Below, in pieces: positions 61,762 to 64,000 of a stretch of DNA of 64,000 bases. The position numbers were made by a program, and so were the translations under genes. The stretch covers positions 186,001-250,000 of the forward strand of contig NZ_WTYO01000003.1 in assembly GCF_009827515.1 (NCBI RefSeq), given 5' to 3'. The DNA comes from Pelagerythrobacter marinus (GTDB lineage: Bacteria; Pseudomonadota; Alphaproteobacteria; Sphingomonadales; Sphingomonadaceae). The notes beneath the pieces are model-generated. The model saw only the letters and a program-made list of their open reading frames with translations. It ran no database searches and was not told the origin of the DNA. The first letter of the stretch is position 1; each line of letters opens with the position of its first letter.

Positions 61762-62708
61762 CCGGCGTCCTTTCCCAGTTTCTCGAACTCGTCGGCCTCC
61801 ACCAGCGGGTTGCCCGGGTCGTCCACGTGGCCCCGCGGGTCGATGTGGATCAGCAGCTCCATCTCGGGGAAGTGGCGGCACAGGTCGGCCTCGACCCGCT
61901 CGATGATCGCGTGTGCCGCGGCGACCGTGGTCGTGCCGGGCAGGTCGACGTGGAACTGCACGAAGTCGCGCGTCCCGCTCGACCGGGTTCGCAAATCGTG
62001 CAGGTTGGACAGTTCCGGGTGGCGCGCGGCCAGTTCGACGAAGCGCTGGCGCTTCTCCTCCGGCCATTCGCGGTCCATGATCTGGTCCACCGCCTCGCTG
62101 CCCGCGCGCCAGGCGCCCCACAGCAGCCAGCCGGCAATCGCCAGCCCGAACAGCGGGTCGGCGCGCGAAAGGCCCAGGTACTGGTCGAGCACCAGCGCCG
62201 CGATCACCGCGAGGTTGAGCAGCAGGTCGGACTGGTAATGGACGCTGTCGGTCCTGATTGCGAGGCTGCCGGTGCGGCGGATCACGTGGCGCTGCCACGC
62301 GATCAGGGCGAAAGTCGCCGCGATCGCGACCAGCGAGACGGCGATCCCTTCCCCGGCGGCGGCGGTCTGCGTCCCTTCCACCAGGTGCGCGATCGCGCGA
62401 AAGGCGATGCCCGCGGCGGAGAGCGCGATCAGCATGACCTGGAAGATCGCCGCCAGCGCTTCCGCCTTGCCATGGCCGAAGCGGTGATCCTCGTCCGCCG
62501 GCATGGCCGCGATCCACACCCCGGCGAGCGTCGCCAGGCTGGCCACGAGGTCGAGCGCGGTATCGACCAGGCTGCCCAGCATGGCGGTCGAGCCGGTCCG
62601 CCAGGTCGCCCACCCCTTGATCGCGGCGAGGAACAGCGCGACCGCGATCGAGGCCCAGGCCGCGCTGCGGGTAAGCGCGGCCCGGCGCGCTGCCCCGTCC
62701 GCGGTCAT
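61758..62708 (-). CDS. Cation diffusion facilitator exporter (FieF-like)
   Basis: 316-residue zinc/iron exporter. Six helices carry the metal-site residues in [10 protein letters not shown] (TM2) and HYQSDLLLN (TM5), with HRFGHGKAE in the loop between. A cytosolic C-terminal domain ([10 protein letters not shown] near 240, [16 protein letters not shown]) binds regulatory metal. Substrate could be Zn, Fe, Cd or Co. The ATG overlaps the pdxH stop (ATGA). Confidence 0.93.
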   Translation of the reverse strand: MTADGAARRAALTRSAAWASIAVALFLAAIKGWATWRTGSTAMLGSLVDTALDLVASLATLAGVWIAAMPADEDHRFGHGKAEALAAIFQVMLIALSAAGIAFRAIAHLVEGTQTAAAGEGIAVSLVAIAATFALIAWQRHVIRRTGSLAIRTDSVHYQSDLLLNLAVIAALVLDQYLGLSRADPLFGLAIAGWLLWGAWRAGSEAVDQIMDREWPEEKRQRFVELAARHPELSNLHDLRTRSSGTRDFVQFHVDLPGTTTVAAAHAIIERVEADLCRHFPEMELLIHIDPRGHVDDPGNPLVEADEFEKLGKDAG

Positions 62709-63343
62709 GGATAGAGCAGGGTGCTGTCCCACCCTTCCCCCGTGCGGGTGAACAGGCGCCGGTCGTGCAGGCGATTGGGCCGGTCGAGCCAGAACTCGAT
62801 CCGCTCGGGCGCCAGGGTGAAGCCCGTCCAGTGCGGCGGGCGCGGCACCTGGCCCGCGGCGCGGCACGCCTCGCCCAGCGCCTCGACCCGGGCGACGTAG
62901 TCGGCCCGGTCGGCCAGCGGGCGCGACTGGTCGCTGGCCGCCGATCCGACCTGGCTGACGAAGGCGCGCGAATGGAAGTAGGCGTCGGCCGCGGCGGGGG
63001 AGACTTCGGCAAGCGGCCCCTCGATCCGCACCTGGCGGCGCAGGCTCTTCCAGTGGAACAGCAGCGCGGCGTGGGGGTTGGCGGCGATCTCCTCCCCCTT
63101 GCGGCTGCGGGCATTGGTGAAGAAGGTGAAACCGTCCGCCCCGTGCCCTTTCAGCAGGACCATCCGCACCGAGGGGCGCCCGTCGCGCGTCGCGGTGGCC
63201 AGCGCCATCGCGTCGGGATCGTTCGGCTCGGCCTCGCGCGCCTCGGCCAGCCAGGCGTCGAACAGCGCCAGCGGGTCCGATCCGGGCAGTTCGGAACGCG
63301 CGCCCTTCACCGCCTGCCCCCCGGACATGGGCCGCCCAGACAT
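62705..63343 (-). CDS. pdxH: Pyridoxamine 5'-phosphate oxidase
   Basis: FMN-dependent oxidase that makes pyridoxal phosphate from PNP or PMP. The 212-residue protein has [20 protein letters not shown] near 47-66, [14 protein letters not shown] near 95-108 and the C-terminal [17 protein letters not shown] ... RLHDR signature. It supplies PLP for several enzymes in this window but is not linked to them. It is first of a three-gene unit with the CDF exporter and the PhzF protein. ATG codons at residues 1 and 6 are both possible starts. Confidence 0.95.
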   Translation of the reverse strand: MSGRPMSGGQAVKGARSELPGSDPLALFDAWLAEAREAEPNDPDAMALATATRDGRPSVRMVLLKGHGADGFTFFTNARSRKGEEIAANPHAALLFHWKSLRRQVRIEGPLAEVSPAAADAYFHSRAFVSQVGSAASDQSRPLADRADYVARVEALGEACRAAGQVPRPPHWTGFTLAPERIEFWLDRPNRLHDRRLFTRTGEGWDSTLLYP

Positions 63344-63421
63344 GGACCGCCTGTTACACTGTCCTGGGACAAGAAAACCGGGCCCGCGCGCCAGTCGGCG
63401 ACAGGCGCGCGGCCGAGCGCC

Positions 63422-63466
63422 GAACGGGGGGGCGCAGAACGGGGGGGCGCGGAACGGGGGGGCGGG
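63422..63466. repeat. 15-bp tandem repeat with G-runs
   Basis: Three units of gaacgggggggcgc(a/g), the last diverging to gaacgggggggcggg. They give G7 runs at 63426, 63441 and 63456 and a G4 run at 63464. Four G-tracts so close together could fold as a G-quadruplex on the plus strand. It lies in the 215-base gene-free stretch between pdxH and the DnaJ gene, which otherwise shows no clear promoter to my eye. Confidence 0.75.
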
Positions 63467-63558
63467 GCGATCATGCCTGCCGCCCTAACGCGCCCGCGGC
63501 ATGTAGGAAAGCCTGGCGCGCCTTGCGCCCGCAGACTGTTGCACCTAGCTAACACGCC

Positions 63559-64000
63559 ATGGCCGATCCTTACGCAACGCTGGGCATATCGCGCAACGCG
63601 ACCGAGAAGGAGATCAAGAGCGCCTATCGCAAGCTGGCGAAGGAGCTTCACCCCGATCGCAACAAGGACAACCCGAAGGCGGCCGAGCGGTTCAGCAAGG
63701 TGACGCAGGCCTACGACCTCCTGGCCGACAAGGACAAGCGCGCCCGCTTCGACCGGGGGGAGATCGATGCCGAGGGCAACCCGGCCAATCCCTTCGCCGG
63801 CATGGGCGGCGGAATGGGCGGTGCGGGCATGGGCGGCGGGCCCGGCGGCTTCGGCGGCGGCGGACAGCGCGGCTTCCGGGCGGAGGATTTCCAGGGCTTC
63901 CAGCAGGAAGGCGTGGACCTGGGCGACATTTTCGAAGGGCTCTTCGGCGGCGGGCAAGGCGGCTTCTCGCGCGGTGGCGCGCGCGGGCCGGGCGGTTTCG
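63559..64000 (+). CDS. DnaJ-family co-chaperone (5' part; gene continues past the window)
   Basis: 147 codons are visible. Residues 3-68 form a J domain with the HPD motif that stimulates DnaK ATPase (KELHPDRNK near 29-37). A Gly/Met/Phe-rich linker follows (GMGGGMGGAGMGGG and similar). No zinc-finger region is reached, so it could be DnaJ or a CbpA/DnaJ-C type; the long G/F region straight after the J domain and the absence of a dnaK gene in view favour a CbpA-like protein. The reading frame is open to the edge. Confidence 0.88.
   Translation, partial: MADPYATLGISRNATEKEIKSAYRKLAKELHPDRNKDNPKAAERFSKVTQAYDLLADKDKRARFDRGEIDAEGNPANPFAGMGGGMGGAGMGGGPGGFGGGGQRGFRAEDFQGFQQEGVDLGDIFEGLFGGGQGGFSRGGARGPGGF

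Overview
The window looks like a chromosomal segment of an alphaproteobacterium of the order Sphingomonadales, most likely an Erythrobacteraceae-type organism. The evidence is high GC outside one island, tightly overlapping genes with many GTG and TTG starts, a SciP (DUF1153) cell-cycle gene, a DUF3035/BamF-type lipoprotein, a separate petA-petB-petC (fbc) operon, and two sites matching the EcfG general-stress promoter of alphaproteobacteria. The assignment rests on family recognition only; no database search was made.

Bases 1-8752 lie on the minus strand: pepN, pgeF, the cytochrome bc1 operon petABC, apt and a CPA1 cation/proton antiporter that runs off the left edge. Bases 8753-14119 are mixed: an NAD-binding epimerase-like protein, an EamA exporter, a threonine-aldolase-like PLP enzyme, a GNAT protein, a pair of bacterial PH-domain membrane proteins and a tRNA-Thr(GGT). 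Bases 14211-24327 are a long co-directional plus-strand run: a 53-residue protein, gpmA, purE, purK, folA, an M19 dipeptidase, ribF, a GDPD-like protein that has lost its catalytic residues, ileS, lspA and a BamF-like lipoprotein, mostly joined by stop/start overlaps. The ileS gene is unusual. It holds a low-GC segment with rare codons inside the editing domain, and an in-frame palindromic repeat element.

Bases 24418-41754 carry housekeeping and envelope genes: a CorC/HlyC protein, an OmpA-family lipoprotein, cysQ, sucC, etfBA, two tandem TonB-C-terminal proteins, a DUF445 protein, an RND efflux pair under a striking 28-bp operator-like palindrome, a GlsB stress protein with an EcfG-type promoter, a sciP bicistron, and mnmA.

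Bases 41840-59335 form a surface-glycan island of visibly lower GC (one counted 60-base stretch in the flippase gene has 25 G+C). One dehydratase gene is on the plus strand and 13 tightly coupled genes are on the minus strand. Together they supply a PglF-type 4,6-dehydratase, a PglE-type aminotransferase fused to a CBS pair, a PglD/NeuD-type acetyltransferase, and NeuC-, NeuB- and NeuA-type enzymes. That is a complete predicted route from UDP-GlcNAc through UDP-di-N-acetylbacillosamine to a CMP-activated legionaminic-type nonulosonic acid. The rest of the operon is a PglC-like priming transferase, a GT4 glycosyltransferase, a GT-B-like protein of unknown role, a MurJ/MviN-like flippase, an O-antigen polymerase/ligase-like protein, two asparagine-synthetase-like amidotransferases and an HpcH/HpaI-type aldolase with no obvious role in the pathway. 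The island is the best candidate for an undescribed system.

Bases 59424-64000 return to high GC: a small membrane protein head to head with a serine hydrolase lipoprotein, a PhzF protein, a CDF cation exporter, pdxH, and the start of a DnaJ-family gene that runs off the right edge. No gene-free stretch exceeds 300 bases. The longest are 39213-39442 (RND control region plus glsB terminator) and 63344-63558 (G-run tandem repeat). I saw no insertion sequence, CRISPR array, prophage, rRNA operon or replication origin.
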